From NCBI RefSeq assembly GCF_022669015.1, contig NZ_JAKKSL010000002.1:124001-188000 (forward strand): a stretch of DNA of 64,000 bases, given 5' to 3'. A program made the position numbers and the translations under genes. Origin of the DNA: Colwellia maritima (GTDB lineage: Bacteria > Pseudomonadota > Gammaproteobacteria > Enterobacterales > Alteromonadaceae). The notes beneath the pieces are model-generated. The model did not search any database. It saw only the letters and a program-made list of their open reading frames with translations, and was not told the origin of the DNA. This document shows positions 51,825 through 60,871 of the stretch, one piece after another. Positions within the stretch are counted from its first letter, which is position 1. Every line of letters begins with the position of its first letter.

Positions 51825-52733
51825 ATGGGTGTACATGACATCTACCGCTTTAAAGAGAACCAACTTAAGTCTAAACTTTCGTATAATATTAACCAAAAGA
51901 AACTGTTTCAGGATATTGACAGAATACCTGAGCTGTATGGCGCAGCTGTAGTTTATATTGATAGTAATTACACAATTACAGAACTTAGACCTTTTGACCC
52001 TTCCTGTAGTTTAAATCCTATCAAAGTCGTTTTACGTGAACCACCGAACTTAATGAATCAAAAGGAATTTCTTGGACACTTAAAAGGAAGTCAAGGAAAT
52101 ATCCGAGAATCTAAGCTTGTTGGTGAAGTAGTCGGTACGGTACTAAGTTGTGGGGCTGCATTTCTAGGTTGGGTTGTTGTTTTTGGTAGCAGTGCAGCTA
52201 TTCCTTTAACCGGAGGAACAAGCACAGCGGTAACTTATCTGGCAGTAGCTGCAAGTACTGCTAGCACTGCACAGTGTATAAACGGGTTCGTCAGAACTAC
52301 ATTGGAAGTTGCTTCTCCCCAATCTAATGATTTTTTAGACTCACAGGAGTGGTATCAAAGTGCTACAACAGCATTAGACATTATTTCACTTCTTGGTGCC
52401 GCAGCTGCGGGAGCTATGACATTGAAAACGGTAAAACTTTTAAATATTAATAGTGGTAATTTTATCTATTTTGAAAGGCTTATCTCGTGCAGAGAGAAAA
52501 CGACTAAGCCAAGAAATAATCCGATTAAATCACCCTGGAATATCAAATAAATTATTGAAAGCTTTAGTTAAGGTGGTAGTTATCCTAAGCGCTACGCCGG
52601 AATTAAAATAACACAATCACTTACACTACAGCTAAAAGATGCTATAGGTGCATCAATGAGTTTTGCAGGTAGCGCACTTTCTGGTGGTGTTAATTCTCTT
52701 GCTGTTGGAATATATGAGGAGCTAGATCAATAA
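51825..52733 (+). CDS. Cassette gene: conserved unknown protein with glycine/alanine-rich hydrophobic core (two frameshifts)
   Basis: Protein of about 302 residues after repair. Residues 1-90 are soluble (ELYGAAVVYIDSNYTITELR). Residues 105-155 are hydrophobic and rich in small residues (VVGTVLSCGAAFLGWVVVFG, then AIPLTGGTSTAVTYLAVAAS), like membrane-inserting or pore-forming segments. A second hydrophobic stretch is LGAAAAGAMTLKTV. The frame shifts near 52480 (then GLSRAERKRLSQEIIRLNHP) and 52580 (then GSYPKRYAGIKITQSLTLQL), ending GIYEELDQ; the shifts cancel. I recall similar unannotated proteins in Vibrio cassette arrays. The stop overlaps the start of the next gene as TAATG, so the two form one unit. 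Confidence 0.72.
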
Positions 52734-53215
52734 TGAGGGGCGAAGAAGAAGAAGTTAATTTGCTATTTCCTCCTTGGAAACTAATGGGGAGGTTTTTATT
52801 AGTTATTATGCTGTTAATGATAGGGACTGGACTCTCTGGAACTATGTTCTTTCTTGAGTATTTTGATACTAAGCCAGAGTGGTTGGTTGGAACAATGTTC
52901 ACAGTATCTATCATTTTTTGTTTAGTTAACTTTCGTGTGACTCGAGGCTCGTTTTTATGTGCAAGGATTCTAAAGTACTATTCGCTTTGCTTAATAATTA
53001 TATGTCTACCACTACTGGTGATGATCGAGGGTGAAAAGTATTACATACTTTTATCAATCAATTTCTTTGCACTTACCTGTGCGCTTTATTTGATATCAGG
53101 GGAAACTTATCAAAAGTTGGTTCAGTATCAGCATGACTTCTTTGAAGACATTAGAGAAGCGAGAGAAGTCGTAGAAAAAGAACTAGCAAAATCTCGTAAA
53201 TCAAAACGTAGCTAA
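52733..53215 (+). CDS. Cassette gene: four-helix membrane protein with coiled-coil tail
   Basis: Intact 160-residue protein, start overlapping the previous stop (TAATG). Four hydrophobic segments: LLVIMLLMIGTGLSGTMFFL, WLVGTMFTVSIIFCLVNF, YYSLCLIIICLPLLVMI and YILLSINFFALTCALYLI. The last 45 residues are a charged helix (FFEDIREAREVVEKELAKSR) probably in the cytoplasm. The pairing with a small-residue hydrophobic protein recalls effector/immunity or membrane-disrupting defence pairs, but this is inference only. attC-like site C begins at its stop. Confidence 0.75.
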   Translation: MRGEEEEVNLLFPPWKLMGRFLLVIMLLMIGTGLSGTMFFLEYFDTKPEWLVGTMFTVSIIFCLVNFRVTRGSFLCARILKYYSLCLIIICLPLLVMIEGEKYYILLSINFFALTCALYLISGETYQKLVQYQHDFFEDIREAREVVEKELAKSRKSKRS

Positions 53216-53306
53216 CGAGTCGTTAAAGCAGGACAAATAACAGTTGGCTTTTGCTCCTGTTCGCGATTTTAGCCAATCGTAATTTTCCGCTTAGCAAGTG
53301 TCACTA
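53213..53306. other. attC-like recombination site C
   Basis: Begins TAACGAGTCGTTAAAGC at the stop of the membrane gene and ends CCGCTTAGCAAGTGTCA. Inner arms CAGTTGGCT and AGCCAATCG enclose TTTGCTCCTGTTCGCGATTT, nearly the same loop as site A. The right core (GTCACTA) departs from GTTRRRY, so this last site may be worn. It is the boundary with the rimO region. Confidence 0.68.
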
Positions 53307-53370
53307 ACACCCAATTTACTATCTATAGCTAGCCAAATACAACTCAAAAAACATTTATTCATCCTCAGCT

Positions 53371-53428
53371 CACATTCCTGTATAATCTCACGCATTAAAA
53401 AACTGCCTAAACGCTTATTCCAAGTAAA
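53371..53428 (+). promoter_or_regulatory. rimO promoter region (copy of 48530 repeat)
   Basis: CACATTCCTGTATAATCTCA contains a -10 TATAAT about 145 bp before rimO. No strong -35 is seen. The same 60-bp stretch, without TATAAT, occurs at 48530-48589 on the other side of the island. Confidence 0.6.
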
Positions 53429-53529
53429 GCCTGAATTAGCAATAAAGGCAGTTAAACCACCATTTATGACGCTGCTCTTCATTAGTAAAAGCACCAGTAA
53501 TAGAATATAGAGTAAGTTGAGAGCAATAC

Positions 53530-54963
53530 ATGACCGTAGAACAATTCGATCCAAGCACAAGTAATTCAAATAAAAGCCAAACAACCACGTTAGACATTCC
53601 TTCTAAAATGATTGAAGAGCAAAGTAACACTCAACCATCTGTAGAACGCTCTGCAAAGGTAGGCTTCGTGAGTCTGGGTTGTCCAAAAAATTTAGTCGAT
53701 AGCGAACGCATTCTTACTCAATTACGTACTGAAGGCTATGATGTTACCAATAGTTATGATGATGCGGAATTGGTGATTGTTAATACCTGTGGCTTTATTG
53801 ATTCAGCGGTTCAAGAGTCTTTAGATACTATCGGTGAAGCGTTAGCGGCTAATGGTAAAGTGTTGGTTACCGGTTGTTTAGGTGTTAAAAAAGATGAAAT
53901 TATTGAATTACATCCGAACGTACTTGGGGTTACTGGTCCACATGCCTATGATGAAGTATTAACACAAGTGCATAAACATATTGCAAAACCAGTCCATAAT
54001 CCGTTTATTGATTTAGTGCCGGCGCAAGGCGTTAAATTAACACCGAAGCATTATGCTTATTTAAAAATATCAGAAGGCTGTAATCACCGTTGTACTTTTT
54101 GCATTATTCCATCAATGCGCGGCGATTTAGACTCTCGCCCTGTAGGTGATGTATTAGGTGAAGCAAAACGTTTGGTTGATTCAGGCGTTAAAGAATTATT
54201 GGTTATTTCTCAAGATACATCAGCATACGGTGTTGATGTAAAACATAAAACTGATTTTTGGGATGGCATGCCTGTTAAAACTCACATGCAGCAGTTATGT
54301 GAAGAGTTGGCGAAGCAGGGCGTTTGGATTCGTTTACATTATGTATATCCATACCCTCATGTCGATAAAATTATTCCATTAATGGCGGAAGGTAAAATTC
54401 TGCCGTATTTAGACATTCCTTTTCAACACGCCAATAAACGTATTTTAAAATTAATGAAACGCCCTGGTAGTTCAGATCGCGTTTTAGAGCGTATTGCCAA
54501 ATGGCGAGAAATTTGTCCAGAGTTAGTCATTCGTTCAACCTTCATTGTTGGCTTCCCTGGTGAAACGGAAGAAGAGTTTCAAGAGTTGTTAGACTTTTTA
54601 GAAGAAGCACAGCTAGATCGTGTTGGCTGTTTTAAATACTCACCAGTTGAAGGTGCTACGGCGAATGAATTACCTGATCATGTATCAGAAGAAGTGATGG
54701 AAGACAGGCTTCAACGCTTTATGGCCGTGCAAGCAAGAATAAGCGCTGAAAAACTCCAAGCGCGTATTGGGCAAGAATACCTTATTCTTGTGGATGAAAT
54801 TAATGGTTTAGGTATTGTAGGGCGTTCTTACATGGATGCACCAGAAGTTGATGGCAAAGTGTATTTGTCTGACGATTTTGATGCAGAGCCGGGCGATCTT
54901 ATTTGGGTGCAAATTATTCATGCGGATGAACATGATGTTTGGGGCGTTCGCGTAGAAGATTAA
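53530..54963 (+). CDS. rimO: Ribosomal protein S12 methylthiotransferase RimO
   Basis: Radical-SAM enzyme that methylthiolates Asp-88 of ribosomal protein S12. The N-terminal UPF0004 domain has [19 protein letters not shown] and [15 protein letters not shown]; the radical-SAM cluster motif is [14 protein letters not shown] (CxxxCxxC); the C-terminal TRAM domain follows ([15 protein letters not shown]). Intact, 477 residues, with an N-terminal extension of about 40 polar residues relative to E. coli (441). Start ATG preceded by GAGAG. It is a conserved core gene and marks the right border of the island. Confidence 0.96.
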   Translation: MTVEQFDPSTSNSNKSQTTTLDIPSKMIEEQSNTQPSVERSAKVGFVSLGCPKNLVDSERILTQLRTEGYDVTNSYDDAELVIVNTCGFIDSAVQESLDTIGEALAANGKVLVTGCLGVKKDEIIELHPNVLGVTGPHAYDEVLTQVHKHIAKPVHNPFIDLVPAQGVKLTPKHYAYLKISEGCNHRCTFCIIPSMRGDLDSRPVGDVLGEAKRLVDSGVKELLVISQDTSAYGVDVKHKTDFWDGMPVKTHMQQLCEELAKQGVWIRLHYVYPYPHVDKIIPLMAEGKILPYLDIPFQHANKRILKLMKRPGSSDRVLERIAKWREICPELVIRSTFIVGFPGETEEEFQELLDFLEEAQLDRVGCFKYSPVEGATANELPDHVSEEVMEDRLQRFMAVQARISAEKLQARIGQEYLILVDEINGLGIVGRSYMDAPEVDGKVYLSDDFDAEPGDLIWVQIIHADEHDVWGVRVED

Positions 54964-54989
54964 TCTTTATAGAGCTTTAAGTTACAAAA

Positions 54990-55013
54990 CACTGTCTGAT
55001 AAATCAGGCAGTG
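54990..55013 (+). terminator. Hairpin after rimO
   Basis: CACTGTCTGAT pairs with ATCAGGCAGTG, ten bp plus one G-T. It lies 27 bp after the stop, followed by GTGAATTTTT. Confidence 0.7.
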
Positions 55014-55485
55014 GTGAATTTTTAAGTTACGTTACCTCATCTCGGCTTAACTTAATAAATCTTTCTAAAGTGATTTTTTTACTAACTTCTTCGTTAAATT
55101 CACTTGCAATACCTTGAAGATTAATATCAATTAATCCTACTGTAAAAATATCATTTCATTTTAGAAAATAAACTCACCAGTCAATTATGCCTTAAAACTA
55201 AAGCGTGTGAGTATTGACATGGTCATGGCTAGGTTTATTAACATAGTGCTTCTCAATAAAACTAGTAATAAAGTAACGAATCTAGTCTCCAGAATACAAA
55301 ATATGTATATTTCAGTTTAAAGAACGTTTGCTAAGGTGGGTTTTTCTATGCTTGTGTTTTTGTTTTATCTATATTTATGTTTTTGCTCTGTTTTTTCTCT
55401 ATTTTTATGTGGGTACTACTTATTTTTTAGTTCGGTTTACAATTCGGTTTACAATGAATTATTGTAATCATGTTGCAACCAATTT
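55014..55485. other. Intergenic region with a possible gene remnant
   Basis: About 470 bp. A minus-strand stretch at 55032-55160 translates to about 42 residues (LIDINLQGIASEFNEEVSKK, ending LSRDEVT) without a start codon; it may be the end of a lost gene. The tandem AATTCGGTTTACA occurs twice near 55430-55455. Otherwise nothing is seen. Confidence 0.4.
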
Positions 55486-55498
55486 GTGATATTATCAC
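55486..55498. promoter_or_regulatory. Perfect palindrome GTGATATTATCAC
   Basis: A 6-1-6 palindrome about 100 bp upstream of the zigA-like gene. It resembles the neighbouring Zur box in form (inverted repeat around one central base) but not in sequence. Its regulator is not known. Confidence 0.45.
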
Positions 55499-55519
55499 GA
55501 TAATTCTTTATTAAGTTAG

Positions 55520-55534
55520 TGTTATAGTATAACA
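55520..55534. promoter_or_regulatory. Zur-box palindrome
   Basis: TGTTATAGTATAACA, a perfect 7-1-7 palindrome identical to the core of the gammaproteobacterial Zur box (GTTATANTATAAC). It is 65 bp before the COG0523 GTPase gene, whose family is a standard Zur target. Confidence 0.85.
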
Positions 55535-55598
55535 TATTGCTTTAATGTCTAGATAGTTGTGCTAGTCAATCTCAATGATACAAATAGAGAGTGTTCTC

Positions 55599-56807
55599 AT
55601 GGTTCACAAGAATAAGTTACCAGTTACTGTTCTATCGGGGTTTCTCGGTCTTTGGAAAAACCACGGTACTAAGCCATATTTTGAATAATCGTCAAGGTAA
55701 CAAAGTAGCTGTTATCGTTAATGATATGAGTGAGATTAATATCGACTCTGCCATGGTTGCAAATGAAGTGTCTCTTAATCGAAGCGATGAGAAGCTCGTT
55801 GAAATGAGTAATGGCTGTATTTGTTGTACATTACGTGAAGATCTTCTAATTGAAGTTACCAAATTTGCAAAAGATGGACGATTTGATTATTTGGTTATTG
55901 AATCTACGGGTATTTCTGAGCCATTACCGGTAGCCGAAACCTTTACTTTTTCCGATGAAGACGGTATTTCATTATCGGATGTAGCAACATTGGATACTAT
56001 GGTTACCGTTGTTGATGCAGTAAATTTTTTAGAGGATTACGAAGAGGCATTGTCCTTACAAGAAGTCGGGAGTCGTTAGGGGAAGAAGACGAACGTAGTG
56101 TCTCTGATCTACTCGTTGATCAAGTAGAATTTGCTGATGTCATCTTGATTAGCAAAACTGATCTGGTTGATACTTGTGAAATTGAGCGCCTAAAAGCAAT
56201 ACTTAAAACCCTTAACACGCATGCGAAAATTATTCCTATAACACAAGGACAAGTGGATATTGATACAGTGCTGAATACGGGGTTGTTTGATTTTGAACGT
56301 GCCCAGAGCGCGCCGGGGTGGTTGAAGGAAATGCGCGGTGAACATATTCCTGAAACCGAAGAATATGGTATTAGTAGCTTTAGTTTTCTTGCTCGTCGCC
56401 CATTTCATCCTGAGAAATTCTATCATTTTCTTCACGATACGGAAAAATTTGGTAAATTAATTCGTTCTAAAGGGTATTTTTGGTTGGCATCTCGTCCCCT
56501 ATTTTCAGGCCAATGGAATCAAGCGGGTGGAATTGCTCATTATGGTTTTGCTGCCATGTTTTGGAAATCAGTACCCAAAAAACATTGGCCTACCGATGAA
56601 GAGTCATTGATTGCTATACAAAAGCAGTGGGTTGAGCCATTTGGTGATATGCGTCAAGAATTAGTATTCATTGGTCAGCGATTAGATCAAACAGCGATGA
56701 TTCATGCACTCAATGAATGTTTGTTGTCAGATGATGAATTAGTAAAAGGGAAAAGTTATTGGGCAACACTAAGTGATCCATTTCCAGAATGGAGTGAAAG
56801 CGCGTGA
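55599..56807 (+). CDS. zigA: COG0523 GTP-dependent zinc metallochaperone, ZigA/YeiR-like (two frameshifts)
   Basis: G3E-family GTPase that delivers zinc to client enzymes when zinc is scarce. The start MVHKNKLPVTVLSGFLG leads, after an extra T near 55653, into GKTTVLSHILNN (Walker A). The metal motif is NGCICCTLRED (CxCC), and ISKTDLVD is the base-recognition motif. A second shift near 56076 (G missing from GGGG) restores ESLGEEDERSVSD. The repaired length is 402 residues and includes the CobW C-terminal domain (FSFLARRPFHPEKF). A perfect Zur box upstream and a ZIP transporter gene downstream support the zinc role. Confidence 0.9.
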
Positions 56808-56917
56808 GAACATCAATGTTAAAAATGAAAGTTATTCAACAAGTATCGGACTTTTGAAAAACTTACAATACGTACTAGTACAAGTGACAAATTTGAGGCT
56901 TTTACCTATATTGTTTT

Positions 56918-56983
56918 AGCAGTTTCATTAATTAGGTGTTCTATTAGCAAGTAGAAATGATCACATTGTGAGTGAGATTGGTG
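56918..56983. repeat. Family 1 MITE, short internally deleted copy 4
   Basis: About 66 bp consisting of little more than the two ends: AGCAGTTTCATTAATTAGG and GATCACATTGTGAGTGAGAT. These match the terminal repeats of copies 1 and 2. The middle is lost. Confidence 0.7.
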
Positions 56984-57074
56984 TCAGTGTTTATTGAAAC
57001 TTTTGTGCTAGCTATGTGCTAGCTAATGATACGTTAGCATAAAATTATTACAGCTAGTACTTTTAGGAGGTATT

Positions 57075-57563
57075 ATGTCAGAAAAATTAAAAAGTGCACT
57101 TATCGAAGCAATCAATGATGAGTATAAGTCAAGGGCAGCATATAATGCTGTTATTAATAAGTTTGGTGAAATACGGCCATTTATCAACATAGTTGAAGCG
57201 GAAGGGCGCCATGTTGAGGCCTTATTGTCTCTGTTTGCTAAATACAACATTGATATCCCAGAGGATGATTGGAATTCACGTATAGACACTCCAACATCAA
57301 TTCTTGATGCTTGTCAGTTGGGCGTGAGAGATGAAATTGAAAATGCAGAGATGTATGATAGATTACTTGATTTAACCATTGACTATCCAGATGTGCAGCA
57401 AGTTCTCAAAAACCTACAAAGAGCATCTAAAGAAAATCACCTTCCTGCTTTTCAGCGTTGTGTTGAAAGAGGTGGTGCTAGAGAAGATGGTGGAAATAGA
57501 ACTGGTAGAAAGAAAGGTAATAATAGAAAAGGCTTGGGGCAACGGGGCCAATGCTTAAAATAG
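57075..57563 (+). CDS. Ferritin-like domain protein (DUF2202-type)
   Basis: Four-helix ferritin-like protein of 162 residues. Probable di-metal ligands are in INDEYKSRAAYNAV, VEAEGRHVEALLSL (ExxH), RDEIENAEMYDRLL and SKENHLPAFQRCV (ExH), one per helix. The last 30 residues are basic and glycine/arginine-rich (NRTGRKKGNNRKG). The AGGAGG ribosome site is strong. Its end overlaps the ZIP gene start by 13 bp, so the two are translationally linked. In this zinc-starvation context it may store or handle a metal, but the function of this subfamily is unclear. Confidence 0.82.
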   Translation: MSEKLKSALIEAINDEYKSRAAYNAVINKFGEIRPFINIVEAEGRHVEALLSLFAKYNIDIPEDDWNSRIDTPTSILDACQLGVRDEIENAEMYDRLLDLTIDYPDVQQVLKNLQRASKENHLPAFQRCVERGGAREDGGNRTGRKKGNNRKGLGQRGQCLK

Positions 57564-58306
57564 GATTTGAAAATGGAAAATACATTTTGGACAGCGTCGG
57601 CACGAGTTCTTTAGCCGCAATTGTTACGTCAATTGGCATATATACTATACGTAAATATGTAAATTGGGGAGAGCGCAATATTACCTATTTTATGTGTTTT
57701 GCTGCGGGTGTTCTTATTTCGGCATCTTTTCTTCACATTATCCCAAAATCGTTATCTATGAACCCCAATGCCGCTGTATATTTGTTAGTGGGGTATTTTG
57801 GCTTACATTTACTTAACCGTTTTCTTACCGTATTAGTTTGTCAAAAAAATCCTGAAAAAGAGAAATATGGGCTAGGACTTGTTCCAATGATAGGCATTGG
57901 ATTTCACTCGTTCATTGATGGATTTATATACTCAATTGCATTTACTGTAAGTGTTTTTACAGGTTTTATCGCAACGGCAGGCATGGTTTTACATGAATTC
58001 CCCGAAGGTATCATTACTTATCTTTTATTAATTCGAGGAGGCGTTAGTGAGAAAAAGGCAATGGTACTTTCCTTTATTGCAGCAGCACTAACAACGCCTC
58101 TTGGAATGCTTTTTTCATATCCGCTCATAAGTGAAATTGATAAACCAATGTTAGGTGCTTTGTTATCATTATCAGCAGGCGCATTAATTTATGTCGGGGC
58201 AACGCATCTCCTACCTAGAGCAGAGAAAGAACACAAAAAATATAGTTTTGTTGCATTGGGTGGCGGAGTGCTAGTTGCTGTGCTAATCGTTTTATCAAAA
58301 GCTTGA
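57551..58306 (+). CDS. ZIP-family metal transporter
   Basis: Membrane transporter of 251 residues, eight predicted helices, moving zinc or a related divalent metal into the cytosol. The metal-site motifs HSFIDG (helix IV) and HEFPEG (helix V) are intact. Other helices include ITYFMCFAAGVLISASFL and MLGALLSLSAGALIYVGA. No long histidine-rich loop is present. It starts inside the ferritin-like gene. The Zur box 2 kb upstream may control it if the three genes are one transcript, though a 270-bp gap and a MITE copy lie after zigA. Confidence 0.88.
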   Translation: MLKIGFENGKYILDSVGTSSLAAIVTSIGIYTIRKYVNWGERNITYFMCFAAGVLISASFLHIIPKSLSMNPNAAVYLLVGYFGLHLLNRFLTVLVCQKNPEKEKYGLGLVPMIGIGFHSFIDGFIYSIAFTVSVFTGFIATAGMVLHEFPEGIITYLLLIRGGVSEKKAMVLSFIAAALTTPLGMLFSYPLISEIDKPMLGALLSLSAGALIYVGATHLLPRAEKEHKKYSFVALGGGVLVAVLIVLSKA

Positions 58307-58476
58307 TTTAATAAGATGCTTTTTTAGTTAGTTTGGGCTGCATACATCAAATGATGATTGCCCCTAATTGAATTTGAGCAGCCCACAATAAATGTGTCTT
58401 ATGCGGCTTGATCAGAAAACACATCCTTTAAACGACATACAAAATAAATTGAAAACCTAGAGGTAAGTAGGACTTT

Positions 58477-59776
58477 TTATTTATTAAAATCTTGAATCGT
58501 TAATTCGTGCTTTTGTAGTTTTCTATAGAGTGTTCGCACACTTATGTCTAATTTTTCCGCAATCACTTTAGGTTGATTTCCATATTGTTTAAGTAAGTCA
58601 GTGATATATATTTTTTCGTTGGAAACAAGGTTTGTTGAACTTGTTTCTGGTTTACTTAATGCTGTGATTTTTTGTGGTAATTCTGCCACGGTAATTAGCT
58701 CGTCATCACTTAATAACGCGCTTCGTTGCACTATGTTTTTGAGTTCTCGCACATTGCCAGGATAATGATAAAGTGCTAATGCCTTTAATGCCTCGTTAGT
58801 AAATTTTTTAGATGAAAATTCATTTTTTGATAATAAATGTTCAGCGAGTAATGGAATATCAGTTTTTCTTTCTCTCAAGGTTGGTAATCGTATAGGAAAA
58901 GCGTCAATCCTATAATATAAATCTTCTCTAAATTCACATTGTTTAACCATTACTTCTAAATTTTTATGGGTTGCACAAATTAACCTAAAATTAGCCTTTT
59001 GTTTTTCAGTACTACCAACTCGTCGATAATGCCCTGTTTCCAAAGAATCGTAACAATTTCACTTGTAAGTTTAAGGGAATATCGCCAATTTCATCTAAAA
59101 ACAAGGTACCGCCATTGGCCATACTAATTAACCCTTTTTTACTGGTAGTCGCGCCGGTAAATGCGCCTTTTTCATGTCCAAATAATTCAGATTCAAATAA
59201 AGACTCATTTAACCCTGTGCATTCAACTTCTATAAAGGGCTTCTTCGATCGTTTGCTTGCTTGATGTATTGATAAGGCCGCAAGCTCTTTTCCTGTGCCT
59301 GTTTCACCTTGTAATAATATACTTATGTCGCTGTTGGCACTGCGAGTGATCATTTTAATTAGCTCTTGAAAAGCGTTACTTTTACCTATCAATTTTCGGT
59401 CACTACTGTAGCTACTCGCAAAATCTATCTTTTCAAGTATTTCTAAAAAGCCAATAGTTATGCCGTCATTATTCTTGACGGGTTTCATTAAAATATTGCA
59501 ATAAGTATCACCTGAATCGGTTTTGTGTATATGCAGAGCAGAGCTATTTTTGTTGTTTTGTATACATGATGATAAAGGACACTGTTCGCCATTTTGATCA
59601 CAAGGTTTAGTTGAGTTATGTGACACTTCATAACATTTACTTTTTCCTAGTATTACAGGGATAGAGTAAGTATCTCTATAAGCCTGATTTACCGCTTCAA
59701 TTGAATAATCGGGTGTAATGAAAATTGTCGGCTTTTCAACAGACTCGATTATTGCTTGGATTGTTTGATGTACCAT
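58477..59776 (-). CDS. Sigma-54-dependent regulator with cysteine-rich PAS domain (one frameshift)
   Basis: Enhancer-binding protein of about 433 residues. The N-terminal PAS-like sensor (IESVEKPTIFITPDYSIEAV) contains a C-x3-H-x5-PC-x6-CPL cluster near residues 48-68 that could bind iron-sulfur, heme or zinc. The AAA+ domain has GETGTGKE (Walker A), the sigma-54 loop GAFTGA and GGTLFLDEIGD (Walker B). The Fis-type HTH is near the end (KVIAEKLDISVRTLYRKLQK). An extra T near 59034 breaks it (LLRF continues LETGHYRRVGST). It is divergent from the GbsR-cyd operon, so a redox- or NO-related role there is plausible. Confidence 0.88.
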
Positions 59777-59830
59777 TGCTATTTACCTTTAAGCCTATGA
59801 GTCAAAATTGACAAAACAAAAAGCATTAAA

Positions 59831-59844
59831 TGTCATTTATGACA
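59831..59844. promoter_or_regulatory. Palindrome TGTCATTTATGACA
   Basis: Perfect 6-2-6 palindrome 55 bp upstream of the sigma-54 regulator start, with a related half-site ATTGACA just before it. It could be an autoregulatory site or an enhancer for the divergent cyd operon. GTCA/TGAC arms recall NorR-type sites, but I cannot assign it. Confidence 0.5.
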
Positions 59845-60153
59845 AAAAAAGAAGTTTTTTTTTATTTATATTTCACGTCATCAACTTAAGGTTATGTTTT
59901 TAAAAGCTTTATAATAAGTGGTGCTTTCTGGCGTATTTATTGCTTTATAAGATTGTAATGCTAGAAATATTGGATAAAACAATCATTATGTTTTACCAAT
60001 CGGAAATAAAAGCACTAATTGATTGGCATTAAACCAAGTAAACGTTTATAGGTGTGAATATGTATTAGATAAAGCGATAAATATTAGTTTTAATATTTCA
60101 GTTGTAGTGAGTTATTTGGCATAGAAATTACAAATATATACGTATTTATTAAT

Positions 60154-60167
60154 TTGATCTGGATCAA
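60154..60167. promoter_or_regulatory. FNR/Anr-type site
   Basis: TTGATCTGGATCAA matches the FNR consensus TTGAT-N4-ATCAA at every defined position. It lies 55 bp before the GbsR/MarR gene, a position fitting oxygen-responsive control of the regulator and the cyd genes behind it. Confidence 0.85.
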
Positions 60168-60221
60168 ACTTTCAAAAGGTATTAAACTTTCAGAAATAAT
60201 TGAAACTTTGCGTTTGGTTCT

Positions 60222-60776
60222 ATGGAAATTTCAGAAAAAAATCAGTCTTTCGTTTATCACTTTGGTGAAATGGGCAGTAAATGGGGTTTTAACCGTACCG
60301 TTGGACAAATGTATGCATTATTGGTGATTACGGATAAACCGATTACTGCGAATGATCTAGCGGGTACTCTTAATATCTCTCGTGGTAACGTCAGCATGGG
60401 TATTAAAGAACTGCAATCATGGAAACTAGTGCAAGTGACTCATGTGCCAGGAGATCGCAAAGAATATTACAATGCGATTGGTAGCGTGATGGATATGGCG
60501 AATATTGTTTTTGAAGAAAGGCGAAAACGTGAAGTAGACCCGACATTATCATTGCTAAGAAACTTGCTATTAGATACTCCTGAAACCGACAGTGAGATAT
60601 ATGCTCAGCAACGTATGAAGGATATTCATGACTTGCTAGAAATGATCACAAATTGGGCTTCAGAACTACAAAAATTGACACCTGAACAATTAAACACGTT
60701 AATGAAACTAGGAACAGGCGTGACCAAATTATTATCAGTTAAACAAGCGCTTTTTTCTAAAAAGGAAACGGAATAA
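60222..60776 (+). CDS. GbsR/MarR-family regulator
   Basis: Intact 184-residue regulator. The winged helix is at residues 20-85 (GFNRTVGQMYALLVITDKPI, then LAGTLNISRGNVSMGIKELQ and THVPGDRKEYYNA). The C-terminal half is helical and probably dimerises. The family includes GbsR of Bacillus, a choline-responsive repressor; the signal for this one is unknown. It stands between the FNR-type site and cydA, 95 bp before the latter, so it likely controls the cytochrome bd genes. Confidence 0.88.
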   Translation: MEISEKNQSFVYHFGEMGSKWGFNRTVGQMYALLVITDKPITANDLAGTLNISRGNVSMGIKELQSWKLVQVTHVPGDRKEYYNAIGSVMDMANIVFEERRKREVDPTLSLLRNLLLDTPETDSEIYAQQRMKDIHDLLEMITNWASELQKLTPEQLNTLMKLGTGVTKLLSVKQALFSKKETE

Positions 60777-60871
60777 TTAAATTTGAAAATAAAGATTACC
60801 GAGAGATTTAATATAATAACGTATATGGTAAAAAACTATGTTGCGAAATCATCACGTAAGAGAGAAAAAAT

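Noticed and set aside
55032..55160. Minus-strand coding-like stretch after rimO
   Set aside because: About 42 codons without a start codon and with an upstream stop; noted in the intergenic entry only.
60110..60140. Possible sigma-54 promoter TTGGCATAGAAATTAC before the GbsR gene
   Set aside because: The GG is present but the -12 GC is AC here, so the match is too weak to list.
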